Shown in pieces: positions 5,584 through 6,126 of a stretch of 6,126 nt of DNA. The number at the start of each line of letters is the position of its first letter. Position 1 is the first letter of the stretch. The notes under the pieces were generated by a model. That model saw only the letters and a program-made list of their open reading frames with translations. It did not search any database and was not told the origin of the DNA. The stretch spans positions 1 to 6,126 of the forward strand of contig MTKS01000103.1 in NCBI GenBank assembly GCA_004028495.1, in the 5' to 3' direction. Source of the stretch: Candidatus Electrothrix marina (GTDB lineage: Bacteria; Desulfobacterota; Desulfobulbia; Desulfobulbales; Desulfobulbaceae). The translations under genes were made by a program, and so were the position numbers.

Positions 5584-6126
5584 ATGCAGCCATCCGGCAT
5601 TATAAGCCTGATAACTGATTTCGGCCTGATTGATCCCTATGTCGGCCAGATGAAGGGTGCGATTCTCCGGCGAAACCCAGGGGCTCAGTTGGTGGATCTC
5701 AGTCATGCAATTCCCAGGCAGGATATTATCGGGGCCGCCATTGTCCTGCACAGCAGTTATGCTTTTTTCCCTGCGGGAACGGTGCATCTGGTTGTTGTTG
5801 ATCCCGGAGTGGGCAGCCAACGGAGGATTTTGGCTGCTGCGGGCGATGAGCAGATCTTTGTGGCCCCGGATAACGGGATACTGTCCTTGCTTTTGCGCGA
5901 CGGAATTATCAGCAGGGTTTACTGTGTTGAACAAAAAGAATTTTTTGCCGACACGGTCAGTTCCACCTTTCACGGACGGGATATTATGGGGCCGGTGGCG
6001 GCAGTCTTGGCTGGTGGGTTGGATGTAGATGCGGTAGGGTCGGAGGTCTCGCCGGATTCCTGCGTCTGTCTCAATTTGCCCGTCGCTTGTGTTTCAGGGG
6101 GAAAGGTTACTGGACAGGTGCTCCAG
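5584..6126 (+). CDS. SAM hydroxide adenosyltransferase (DUF62 family), N-terminal part
   Basis: This is the family related to SAM-dependent fluorinases and chlorinases whose common members use water or hydroxide to split S-adenosylmethionine into adenosine and methionine, in the cytoplasm. The visible 181 residues include LITDFGLIDPYVGQMKG (9-25), DLSHAIPRQD (38-47), the VVDPGVG loop (71-77), VAPDNG (93-98) and STFHGRDIMGP (127-137). The D-R-H triad of the hydrolase branch is present as D73, R80 and H130, the same D-to-R spacing as in the archaeal enzyme PH0463 as I recall it. This argues for hydrolysis rather than halogenation. The family is about 255-300 residues, and the window ends just as the C-terminal beta-barrel domain begins (GKVTGQVLQ). 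The ATG start has AGGAA 8 nt upstream. The physiological reason for hydrolysing SAM is not settled. The preceding secreted-protein gene may share its transcript. Confidence 0.93.
   Translation, partial: MQPSGIISLITDFGLIDPYVGQMKGAILRRNPGAQLVDLSHAIPRQDIIGAAIVLHSSYAFFPAGTVHLVVVDPGVGSQRRILAAAGDEQIFVAPDNGILSLLLRDGIISRVYCVEQKEFFADTVSSTFHGRDIMGPVAAVLAGGLDVDAVGSEVSPDSCVCLNLPVACVSGGKVTGQVLQ

Noticed and set aside
5458..5973. 171-codon minus-strand frame across the 3' genes
   Set aside because: It is antisense to the secreted-protein end and to the DUF62 gene, whose motifs are unmistakable.
1..6126. CRISPR array, tRNA or rRNA genes, complete insertion sequence, toxin-antitoxin pair
   Set aside because: I saw no regularly spaced repeats, no tRNA or rRNA-like segments, no transposase with terminal repeats, and no two-gene toxin-antitoxin arrangement.

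Overview
The window looks like an ordinary bacterial chromosome segment, probably from an anaerobic member of the Desulfobacterota (perhaps Desulfobulbales-like). This guess rests on moderate GC, a small two-CW cysteine-rich protein of a kind typical of anaerobes, and the general style of the proteins. No rRNA or other phylogenetic marker is present, so it is tentative.

Layout. Positions 1-757 (minus strand) hold the first 252 residues of a D-alanine--D-alanine ligase, cut by the window edge. Behind it on the same strand, after a 90-nt gap, 848-3580 encodes a 910-residue MmeI-like single-chain restriction-modification enzyme. It has an intact N-terminal nuclease motif, a gamma-type adenine methyltransferase core and a C-terminal target recognition domain. 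A purine-rich gene-free gap (3581-3875) follows. Next is a 94-residue two-CW cysteine-rich protein at 3876-4160 (minus), with a plausible promoter and an overlapping palindrome upstream. From about 4161 to 5035 I see no gene I trust. This stretch has a very AT-rich core (about 29% GC at 4321-4500), a block of more normal GC open in several frames, and a possible structured leader before the rightward genes. These are a small secreted protein of unknown function (5036-5530) and the first 181 residues of a DUF62 / SAM hydroxide adenosyltransferase (5584-6126), cut by the right edge.

How the genes relate. The two cell-economy enzymes, Ddl (peptidoglycan precursor) and the SAM hydrolase (SAM to adenosine plus methionine), frame an accessory stretch with a self-contained restriction-modification gene and small proteins. 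The restriction enzyme needs no separate methylase or specificity gene, and none is nearby. It could be transcribed with ddl. The secreted protein and the SAM hydrolase are close enough to form an operon, but no functional link is evident.

The most notable points are the apparently active MmeI-type enzyme with a readable specificity determinant (K802-x-D804), the palindrome over the two-CW promoter, and the 10-bp inverted repeat with a competing second arm in the leader at 4883-4996. I did not find evidence for a wholly new multi-gene system.
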